Below, piece by piece: positions 1-5,326 of a stretch of DNA of 6,305 bases. A program made the translations under genes and the position numbers. Each line of letters starts with the position of its first letter. The stretch's first letter is position 1. The notes under the pieces were generated by a model. The model was given only the letters and a program-made list of their open reading frames with translations, searched no databases and was not told where the DNA came from. The DNA comes from Candidatus Aminicenantota bacterium (GTDB lineage: Bacteria > Acidobacteriota > UBA4820 > DSQY01): NCBI GenBank assembly GCA_027365515.1, contig DAHXMK010000247.1, positions 1-6,305 on the forward strand, in the 5' to 3' direction.

Positions 1-26
1 GGCCTGAGCCCTCCCCGCGGGCCCTA

Positions 27-59
27 CCGGGGGAGGCCACCGCGCTTGGCCTCCCCCGG
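27..59. repeat. GC-rich perfect hairpin at the left edge
   Basis: The arms CCGGGGGAGGCC (27-38) and GGCCTCCCCCGG (48-59) are perfect reverse complements around a 9-nt loop, giving a very stable 12-bp stem. No T run follows on either side, so it is not a textbook intrinsic terminator. A second copy of the CCTCCCC arm at 10-16 could compete for pairing with the GGGGAGG at 30-36, and the stretches 10-28 and 50-69 are imperfect direct repeats of each other (both end in CCTACC). It may be the 3' end structure of a gene left of the window, or a dispersed intergenic repeat. Only the base pairing is directly seen. Confidence 0.6.
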
Positions 60-72
60 AACCCCTACCCGC

Positions 73-107
73 ATACAGAGCACCATACTTCCGGCGCTCT
101 GTATAAG
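73..107 (+). promoter_or_regulatory. Candidate promoter/operator of the toxin-antitoxin operon
   Basis: ATACAGAGC (73-81) and GCTCTGTAT (96-104) form a perfect 9-bp inverted repeat with a 14-nt spacer, about 55 bp upstream of the antitoxin start. The right arm overlaps TATAAG (102-107), a good match to a sigma-70 -10 box, although no recognisable -35 box lies at the correct distance. Toxin-antitoxin operons of the DinJ/YafQ type are normally repressed by their own antitoxin, whose ribbon-helix-helix dimers bind inverted repeats over the promoter, so an operator is the natural reading. This is inference from position and symmetry. Confidence 0.4.
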
Positions 108-158
108 CTTGCATCTGTGCCCCAAATGGGCTACATTAGATACTGGAGGACAAAGCCG

Positions 159-416
159 ATGAAAACGGCTACTATTCGGGCGCGATTGGAACCTGATCTT
201 AAAAACCAAGCGGAAAAAGTGCTTGGGCGCGTGGGTTTGACGACGACGGAGGCCATTACGCTTTTTTACCGGCAGGTGGTTCTTCATCGCGGCCTGCCGT
301 TTGCGGTGCGCATCCCAAACAGAACGACGCGAAAGACAATGATGAGCACGGATAGAGGCGAGGATCTCCATCGTTACGCCAGTGTTGACGAAATGTTCGA
401 GGATCTGGGGCTTTGA
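159..416 (+). CDS. dinJ: DinJ-type antitoxin (RelB/DinJ family, ribbon-helix-helix)
   Basis: The 85-residue product matches the DinJ family, which neutralises the YafQ mRNA interferase and represses its own operon. E. coli DinJ has 86 residues. The N-terminal strand and helices (about residues 3-52) carry TIRARLEPDLKNQA, a GLT turn at 26-28 and the LPF(x)3R(x)PN segment at 46-54. The C-terminus, ASVDEMFEDLGL (74-85), is the acidic, amphipathic, toxin-wrapping end and closely resembles the end of E. coli DinJ. The ATG at 159 is chosen over an in-frame GTG at 117 because GGAGG (145-149) lies 9 nt before it and because the family fold begins there. The stop overlaps the start of the toxin gene by 4 nt, so the two are probably translationally coupled. 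Family assignment is firm; activity is inferred. Confidence 0.9.
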   Translation: MKTATIRARLEPDLKNQAEKVLGRVGLTTTEAITLFYRQVVLHRGLPFAVRIPNRTTRKTMMSTDRGEDLHRYASVDEMFEDLGL

Positions 417-685
417 AGCGCCAGCCAGTTATCACTGGCCAGTTTCGCAAGGACGTGAGGCGATTTCGAAGACAAGGGAAGAGTCTCGCCAAGCTGCGCG
501 ATGTAATGGCCCAGTTGTTGACAGGCACCCAGATGGATGCACGCTCCCGTGATCACAAGTTACAGGGAGCTTGGGCAGGCCGCAGGGAATGTCATGTCGA
601 GCCCGACTGCCTGCTAATCTACTTGCTCGGCCCCACCGAGATAATTTTTGAAAGGCTGGGGTCTCATGCGGATCTCTTTGAATAG
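413..685 (+). CDS. yafQ: YafQ-type mRNA interferase toxin (RelE superfamily)
   Basis: This 90-residue protein matches YafQ, a ribosome-dependent endoribonuclease that cleaves translated mRNA (at in-frame AAA lysine codons in E. coli). Set against E. coli YafQ with a 2-residue offset, the functional positions are retained: His48, His61, Asp65, His85 and Phe89 correspond to H50, H63, D67, H87 and F91. The signatures DHKLQGAW (47-54), HVEPD (61-65), LLIY (67-70) and the GSHADLF ending (83-89) are all present. Position 66 is Cys where E. coli has Trp68, an unusual change in an otherwise complete active site. The start is a TTG at 413 inside the antitoxin stop region; GAGG at 399-402 lies 10 nt upstream, and no better in-frame start exists. 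The gene is intact, so the pair is probably functional or only recently relaxed. Confidence 0.9.
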   Translation: MKRQPVITGQFRKDVRRFRRQGKSLAKLRDVMAQLLTGTQMDARSRDHKLQGAWAGRRECHVEPDCLLIYLLGPTEIIFERLGSHADLFE

Positions 686-841
686 AGACATTCCGCGGCC
701 CGCTGAATTGTCCCTTTCCGCAATAAGCCGTACTGATGGGGGTCTGCATCTTCATCTCGTCATTGGCATACTGAAATGTCTGGAGCCTATCTAAAGAATT
801 AAGACGGAACTGGGCGGGGTGCCTATGGGATATTTGCTCGG
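686..841. other. Intergenic gap between the toxin gene and the polysaccharide locus
   Basis: No small open frame, tRNA or convincing intrinsic terminator is visible here. The best promoter-like pair is TTGGCA (763-768) with TATCTA (788-793), but the 19-bp spacer and weak -10 make it unconvincing. The gap divides the accessory toxin-antitoxin module from the sugar-nucleotide gene, whose own promoter should lie here if it is not co-transcribed with the toxin gene. Confidence 0.5.
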
Positions 842-1786
842 ATGAAAGTACTGATCACCGGAATCAGGGGCTTCGTGGGAGGCTATCTCGCCCCGCTGCT
901 TGAATCGGCGGGATGCGAAGTGCTGGGGCTTACCGCTCCAGGAGAAACGCCGTGGCCAAAAGGGGGCGCCGAGGCGGACCTCAGGGACCGCGAAGGCGTA
1001 GGCGCCGCCGTAGCTTCATTGTCCCCTGACGCCGTCGTTCACCTCGCGGCGCAGAGCCACGTCGGACCTTCGTGGCAAAACCCCGAGCTTTCGTTTGAGG
1101 TCAACACTCTCGGCACGCTCCATCTTCTGGACGCCTGCCGGGCCCTCCATAAGCCGCCGCTCTTCCTGCACGTCAGCACCGGAGAGGTTTACGGACAGGT
1201 CCGCCCCCAGGATATTCCACTCGACGAATCAAGCCCTTTAAGGCCCGTCAGCCCTTACGCCGTCTCCAAGACGTCGGCCGACCTGCTCGCCTTCCAATAC
1301 TTCGCTAGCTACGGCCTGCCGGTCATTCGCGTGCGGCCCTTCAACCACACGGGCCCCCGCCGCCCGCCGAACTTCGCCTTGAGCGAATGGGCGCGAAGCC
1401 TCGCGCTGATAAACGCGGGCAAGCAGGAGCCGGTCCTCTCGGTCGGCAACATTGACGTGAGGCGCGATTTTCTGGACGTCAGGGACGTGGCCAGGGCCTA
1501 TCAGCTCCTGCTCGAAAAGGGGACGGCCGGAGATCTCTACGTCTTGGGGCGCGGGGAAGGCTACTGGCTCAAGGACCTTTTGAGGGAACTGATCGAGATA
1601 TCCTCGGCGATCGTGGAGGTCAGGCAGGACCCGAAAAGATTCCGCCCCGCCGACGTGCCGTTGCTGGTCGCCAACCCGTCTAAACTCAAGGCCGCGACAG
1701 GCTGGGCGCCGGAGATCCCGATGAGCCGGACGCTTAAGGACCTGTATTACTATTGGACAACAGCGGTCAAAAGCGAAAAGCGATGA
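842..1786 (+). CDS. rmd: GDP-4-dehydro-6-deoxy-D-mannose reductase-like SDR enzyme
   Basis: This 314-residue cytoplasmic NAD(P)-dependent extended SDR resembles Rmd, which reduces GDP-4-keto-6-deoxymannose to GDP-D-rhamnose. Known Rmd proteins are about 300-310 residues. The Rossmann motif GxxGxxG is G7, G10, G13. HLAAQSHVG (67-75) is the usual post-beta4 segment, VSTGEVYG (111-118) supplies the catalytic Ser/Thr and Glu115, and Tyr139-x3-Lys143 completes the catalytic set. RPFNHTGPRRPP (165-176), VGNIDVRRDFLDVRDVARAY (201-220) and the late GW(x)P segment are typical of the GDP-mannose dehydratase/Rmd group. The matching GDP-mannose 4,6-dehydratase gene is not in the window. A GDP-6-deoxytalose synthase or another NDP-sugar epimerase/dehydratase with the same fold remains possible. 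The ATG is the only reasonable start because its reading frame has no alternative start just upstream; the ribosome-binding site is weak (GGGA at 827-830). Its product would feed a deoxysugar into the polymer handled by the downstream genes. Confidence 0.75.
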   Translation: MKVLITGIRGFVGGYLAPLLESAGCEVLGLTAPGETPWPKGGAEADLRDREGVGAAVASLSPDAVVHLAAQSHVGPSWQNPELSFEVNTLGTLHLLDACRALHKPPLFLHVSTGEVYGQVRPQDIPLDESSPLRPVSPYAVSKTSADLLAFQYFASYGLPVIRVRPFNHTGPRRPPNFALSEWARSLALINAGKQEPVLSVGNIDVRRDFLDVRDVARAYQLLLEKGTAGDLYVLGRGEGYWLKDLLRELIEISSAIVEVRQDPKRFRPADVPLLVANPSKLKAATGWAPEIPMSRTLKDLYYYWTTAVKSEKR

Positions 1787-1879
1787 CAGAAGCTCATCGC
1801 CATGATCTTAGCATACCGGGATTTGCCGAATAGCACCAGGGAGCGGGGCAAGAGTTAGCCAAGCCCATGATGAACATGT

Positions 1880-1900
1880 CTGAAAGCGACTCGCTTTCAG
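1880..1900. promoter_or_regulatory. 21-bp perfect palindrome upstream of the glycosidase gene
   Basis: CTGAAAGCGA (1880-1889) and TCGCTTTCAG (1891-1900) are perfect reverse complements around a single central C. The odd-centred 21-bp dyad lies 26 bp before the start codon at 1927 and 12 bp before its ribosome-binding site (GGTGGG, 1912-1917). As DNA it looks like an operator for a dimeric regulator. As RNA it could fold into an 8-bp stem with a 5-nt loop near the translation start. There is no T run, so termination is unlikely. Confidence 0.5.
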
Positions 1901-1926
1901 CGAATCAAATCGGTGGGTAACCGAAC

Positions 1927-3900
1927 TTGAGGTATCGTTTATATCTTCTCGTAACTTCGCTTATGGCGCTGCAATTTGCTGCTGGCACCAAGAGCGGCAA
2001 CGCCTCCATCAACGGCGTGGCACCTCTTCCATATTCGTCTTGGCAGGTAACGATTGACGGAGACCCGAGGGAGGCACTGCTTTTCGGGGCGATGCGCATG
2101 CAAGCCTACGAGGCCACCACCGGCAATCCCGACGGGAGCGTCCGCTGCTTCATGATGGCGACGCCGGATGGATTGTACGCGGCGCTCCTGTCAACGCTCC
2201 AGCCGCCGGAAACATTGAAGCGCGCCAACTGGAGTGCACCGCAGGACTCCCTCCTCGGCGACTGGATGGGGTTGAAGGTGGCCTCCCCGCGCCATCTTCT
2301 CTTCGTGTTGACGCCTGGAGGCGGGGCCGCGACGCTCGACGAAATCGGGCTCCCCGCGAAGGTGGCGGCCTCCTCGTGGGCGGGCATGGACAAGAAGTTC
2401 GGCCACACGTGGGCCGGCGAGTGGCTTATTCCGTGGAATGTTCTCGGGGTCAAGCCCGGCGATTCATTCAGCGCCGCCCTTCTGAGAGGCAAGAAGGTGG
2501 ACGCGGGATGGAGCCTCTTGGAGTCTCTCTCCACCACCGCGCCTGGCATCTCCGCCTGCCGGTTCGGGAGCGAGCCTCCGTCGTTCACGGTCCCGCCGGC
2601 GAAGGAGCCCACTTCAGCGTTGGCCAGGCCGCTCATCCCGTTCGACGTGAGGCCATTTGTCCCCGAAGGGGATGGCGCCTCGGTTTGCGAGGACGCGGTC
2701 CCCGCGGGAGAGATCGCGACGGCATGGATGGAGGCAACGCCGGGCCATGGGCCGTTGCGCATTTCGGCGTCTGGCGCGCCCGCGCACCCGGAATTTTTCC
2801 ACGTGGACTTCTGGTGGCAGGCCGGGACGCGCGACGAGCAGGACGCGCTCTTTCCAGCGCGGGTCGCGGCTGGTGCCGGCGACGTTCTTGTAGCCGAGAG
2901 GCTTTTCCCATTGCGGGACGGCAAGCTCGGCGCCTCGGAAGAGCCGACAAGGATTTACGTCAGGATGCGGGTCCCGAAAAGTACGGCCCCTGGAGTCCTG
3001 AAGGTCACGATAAAACTTGAAGGCGAAGGATCGAGCCAGGAGATTCCCTGGCGGATATTGGTCGCCCCTCCCCTACCAGCTTCTCGCAAAATTGCCGGCA
3101 TCTACTATCTTGAAAGAGACGAAGCCAGGTGGCGGAACGACCTTATGGACATAGCGTCGCACGGCTTCAACGCCGTCACCTGTCCGGCCGAGGATCAGAA
3201 AGGCTGGAAAACATTCAAGAAGATGGCCGCCGAGTCGGGACTCGATGGCAATTACGCGCTTCGCCCGTGGAAGATCACCCCCGGACCAGGCGAAGCCTGG
3301 GGTTATACGGCCGACGAACCGGCGAGCGCTGAAGCGGTAGTGATGATGGCAAAGCGTGCCGGACAGTTAAGAAAGATGGGATTCAAGCCTTGGGCGGCCC
3401 TCTGCTGGCCGTCATCGCTTGCTGAGGCGGGAACGCTGGACGCGGCCGCAGGAACATCGGCTTTCTGGCATTGCGCCGAAGGCGGGACACTTCCAAAGAC
3501 TCGTTGGATTTATTTTCAAGGACTCAGGGAGAACCCATCTTACAACCGCTTGCTGGCCGGCCAGGCTTCAAGAGGACCGGGGATAAGCGGCTTTTGGATT
3601 TTCTGCTACGCTCCCGAAAAGCAGGAGGGCGGAGACTGGTCCCAGAAGATATTGCGGTATGACGCCTGCAAAGCCCCGGGAGAAAACGGCGCAAGGCTCG
3701 ATACCGTCGAGTGGGAGGCGCAAAGGGAGGGCATTCTCGACGGAAGGCTGGCCGATGCCATAGGCGCGGAGGCGGATGCAAACTTCCCTGCCCTTGATGC
3801 GGCCCGAAATGGACGCTACTGGGAGGTTCCGGCGGGCTTCCATTTCCAGTCCTACCGCCAAAAGCTTGTGGCCGTATGGGCAAAGAAGCAAGCCCCTTGA
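1927..3900 (+). CDS. Secreted GH123/DUF4091-like glycosidase with CBM9-like N-terminal domain
   Basis: The product has 657 residues. Residues 1-20 (a basic RYR followed by a hydrophobic LYLLVTSLMALQFAAG) form a signal peptide, so it acts in the periplasm or outside. Residues about 38-190 resemble a family 9 carbohydrate-binding module: VTIDGD at the start, GLYAAL in the middle and a late GEWLIPW (164-170). Residues about 255-385 form a beta-sandwich ending in a VRMRVPKSTAPG segment, as seen ahead of GH123/DUF4091 barrels. Residues about 386-610 look like a TIM barrel, with HGFNAVT (412-418), an Asp463-Glu464-Pro465 motif and REGILD (600-605). Paired Asp-Glu is the catalytic arrangement in GH123 beta-N-acetylgalactosaminidases, and the REG(I)xD tail is typical of this clan. 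The start is TTG at 1927, with GGTGGG 9 nt upstream; an ATG at 1963 would spoil the signal peptide. The setting suggests processing of the locus's own polymer. Specificity is unproven. Confidence 0.65.
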   Translation: MRYRLYLLVTSLMALQFAAGTKSGNASINGVAPLPYSSWQVTIDGDPREALLFGAMRMQAYEATTGNPDGSVRCFMMATPDGLYAALLSTLQPPETLKRANWSAPQDSLLGDWMGLKVASPRHLLFVLTPGGGAATLDEIGLPAKVAASSWAGMDKKFGHTWAGEWLIPWNVLGVKPGDSFSAALLRGKKVDAGWSLLESLSTTAPGISACRFGSEPPSFTVPPAKEPTSALARPLIPFDVRPFVPEGDGASVCEDAVPAGEIATAWMEATPGHGPLRISASGAPAHPEFFHVDFWWQAGTRDEQDALFPARVAAGAGDVLVAERLFPLRDGKLGASEEPTRIYVRMRVPKSTAPGVLKVTIKLEGEGSSQEIPWRILVAPPLPASRKIAGIYYLERDEARWRNDLMDIASHGFNAVTCPAEDQKGWKTFKKMAAESGLDGNYALRPWKITPGPGEAWGYTADEPASAEAVVMMAKRAGQLRKMGFKPWAALCWPSSLAEAGTLDAAAGTSAFWHCAEGGTLPKTRWIYFQGLRENPSYNRLLAGQASRGPGISGFWIFCYAPEKQEGGDWSQKILRYDACKAPGENGARLDTVEWEAQREGILDGRLADAIGAEADANFPALDAARNGRYWEVPAGFHFQSYRQKLVAVWAKKQAP

Positions 3901-3925
3901 CAACATTGCATTCCTAGAGTATAAA
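3897..3925 (+). promoter_or_regulatory. Near-consensus sigma-70 promoter for the barrel gene
   Basis: TTGACA (3897-3902) is a perfect -35 box. It is followed by exactly 17 bp and then TATAAA (3920-3925), five of six bases of the -10 consensus. The -35 box contains the TGA stop codon (3898-3900) of the glycosidase gene. The expected transcription start is near 3932, leaving a leader of about 90 nt. This should be a strong housekeeping promoter, provided the organism's main sigma factor reads the usual boxes. Confidence 0.8.
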
Positions 3926-3937
3926 TATCCTTGGATA
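3926..3937. promoter_or_regulatory. Short dyad across the predicted transcription start
   Basis: TATCC and GGATA flank TT, directly after the -10 box and covering the predicted start site. A repressor bound here could block the strong promoter. The arms are only 5 bp, so chance occurrence is quite possible. Confidence 0.25.
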
Positions 3938-4008
3938 AGGGTCTGGCGGGCGGGTTAATGCGCTTCGGGGCCTGTTTTTCATCATAAGCGCGCGAGGAAC
4001 TTCGGGAG

Positions 4009-4016
4009 AAGGAGGT
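4009..4016 (+). promoter_or_regulatory. Strong ribosome-binding site of the barrel gene
   Basis: AAGGAGGT is a full anti-16S match ending 4 nt before the ATG at 4021. It is clearly the best ribosome-binding site in the window. Together with the strong promoter upstream it predicts high output of the barrel protein. The leader between 3938 and 4008 holds only a weak 6-bp pairing (GCGCTT at 3960-3965 with AAGCGC at 3986-3991). Confidence 0.85.
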
Positions 4017-4020
4017 AGCG

Positions 4021-5319
4021 ATGCGGAGGCTATTCTGGGTTGGGTGCATTTTAATGGTCATGTCCGGCACGGCGGCTTTCGCCGGTGACGGCATCCCAAT
4101 GGGCAACGCCATCTTCTATCCGTCGGTCGAGGCTGTCTACACCCACACCGACAACCTCTTCCTTTTGGACAAGAGCGAGCCGGGCGGTGAGTTCTCGGAC
4201 AGCTTCTGGCTGATCCGGCCGACTCTCGGCTTCGAGCTTCCCATGAAGGAGAGCTACATTAAGTTCAACCTCTCCTACCAGTACAAGGATTACGACAAGT
4301 ACAAGATATCCACGCACGACTCCTGGTTCGCCGACTTCGACAGCAAGTGGGCATTCAGCAACGGCGGTGACATGTACTTCCGCAACCATTACGTCAGGGG
4401 CGTGACCGAGGTCAACCAGTTCGACCCCAACTACGAAGCGACCTTTGGCAACGCCCGCTTCGACCACGATTACGCGCAGTTGGGCGTGGAGTTCCCGATC
4501 AACAAGTTGAACACTTTCGGCGTCGAGGCCGGTTATAACTACGTTGATTTTTCAAACTCCGACGTCAATTACCTTCCCTTCTTCGGTTACGAGCAGTGGC
4601 TTGGTACTCTCAGGTGGAAATACCATTATGCTCCCGAGTCATCCTGGATCTTCGAGTACAACTACACCGACAGCAAGCCGAAGAACAATTCGCTTGACTA
4701 CACTCTCATGACCACCCCCGACAAGAAATACAAGGCGAACACATTTATGGTCGGCTGGGAGGGCAGCGTTGCCCACCGCCTCTCGGGCTTCGCGAAGGCC
4801 GGGTTCGAGGAGATGCGCTTCGACAAGAGCCAGTATTCCGATTACAGCGGCTTCGTAGCCGAGGCTGGCCTCGGAATGCAGTTCGCGGAATTTGTCAGGG
4901 GCGACCTGAATATCTACCGCCGTGCTTCGCAGTCGGCCTTCAACGTCAACAACTACTACACGGCGACCGGCGCGGAGTTCCAGCTTCACCACCAGGTGAC
5001 GAAATATTTCTTCTGGGCCGCAGGCTACATGTACCAGGAAAACAGATACCCGGACGCCATTCAGGCCGACGTGAACGGGGACGGGTACGTTGATGCGCTC
5101 TTGTATCTCTGGACGGCCGGCCAGGACCGCAAGGATAAGATCAGCCGGGCCCGCGCCGAGGTTGGCTTCCACTTCACCCAGCAGCTGAGCTTAAGGGTCA
5201 ATTACCAGTACGAGGACAGGAACAGCAATGTCAACTACGTTGATACGCTTGGCCTTCTTCACAAGCCCTATTCCTACACGGAAAACAGGTTCGCTTTCCA
5301 GATGCAGCTTGGCTGGTAA
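4021..5319 (+). CDS. Outer-membrane beta-barrel protein of a polysaccharide locus (BBP2-like)
   Basis: This 432-residue protein begins with a signal peptide (MRR, hydrophobic 4-20, cleavage likely after AFA at 19-21). The mature part consists of alternating, aromatic-rich strands separated by polar turns, and it ends in FAFQMQLGW with a terminal aromatic residue, as expected for a barrel inserted by the BAM machinery. The opening PSVEAVYTHTDNLF (34-47) and the strand pattern resemble putative beta-barrel porin 2 proteins, often encoded beside exopolysaccharide export genes. An acidic DVNGDGYVD segment (350-358), with Asp/Asn at loop positions 1, 3, 5 and 9, looks like an EF-hand or dockerin-type calcium site in a loop between late strands. 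The barrel may be the outer-membrane exit or a partner of the export protein encoded 7 nt downstream. Phenylalanine is almost always TTC (only about four TTT), fitting high expression. Barrel fold is secure; role is inferred from context. Confidence 0.75.
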   Translation: MRRLFWVGCILMVMSGTAAFAGDGIPMGNAIFYPSVEAVYTHTDNLFLLDKSEPGGEFSDSFWLIRPTLGFELPMKESYIKFNLSYQYKDYDKYKISTHDSWFADFDSKWAFSNGGDMYFRNHYVRGVTEVNQFDPNYEATFGNARFDHDYAQLGVEFPINKLNTFGVEAGYNYVDFSNSDVNYLPFFGYEQWLGTLRWKYHYAPESSWIFEYNYTDSKPKNNSLDYTLMTTPDKKYKANTFMVGWEGSVAHRLSGFAKAGFEEMRFDKSQYSDYSGFVAEAGLGMQFAEFVRGDLNIYRRASQSAFNVNNYYTATGAEFQLHHQVTKYFFWAAGYMYQENRYPDAIQADVNGDGYVDALLYLWTAGQDRKDKISRARAEVGFHFTQQLSLRVNYQYEDRNSNVNYVDTLGLLHKPYSYTENRFAFQMQLGW

Positions 5320-5326
5320 GCTCTCG

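Noticed and set aside
73..120. LexA-type SOS box upstream of the antitoxin, as in E. coli dinJ-yafQ
   Set aside because: The arms read ACAG then CTGT, the reverse order of a LexA site (CTGT-N8-ACAG), and the spacing is wrong.
117..158. GTG at 117 as an earlier antitoxin start
   Set aside because: The ATG at 159 has GGAGG 9 nt upstream and matches the length of the DinJ family; the extra 14 residues have no family counterpart.
763..780. Sigma-54 promoter (TGGCA...) upstream of the SDR gene
   Set aside because: The GG at 765-766 is not followed by GC at the required 12-bp distance.
2106..2924. Long minus-strand open frame (272 codons) opposite the glycosidase gene
   Set aside because: It lies entirely inside a well-supported gene, shows no recognisable domain, and its Pro/Arg/Ser-rich composition is what high-GC antisense frames give.
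2376..3020. Plus-strand open frame of 214 codons within the glycosidase gene
   Set aside because: Arg/Gly-rich composition and no motif; an out-of-frame shadow of the signal-peptide-bearing gene.
3938..4008. Riboswitch (for example cyclic-di-GMP type) in the barrel gene leader
   Set aside because: None of the conserved core segments is recognisable; only a weak 6-bp pairing is seen.
4045..4047. Lipoprotein cysteine (Cys9) in the barrel protein
   Set aside because: Only eight residues precede it, too short for a lipoprotein signal, and a normal cleavage site (AFA) follows at 19-21.
4639..5172. Minus-strand frame of 177 codons opposite the barrel gene
   Set aside because: Val/Leu/Glu-rich complement of the TAC/AAC/TTC-rich barrel codons; no start context or family match.
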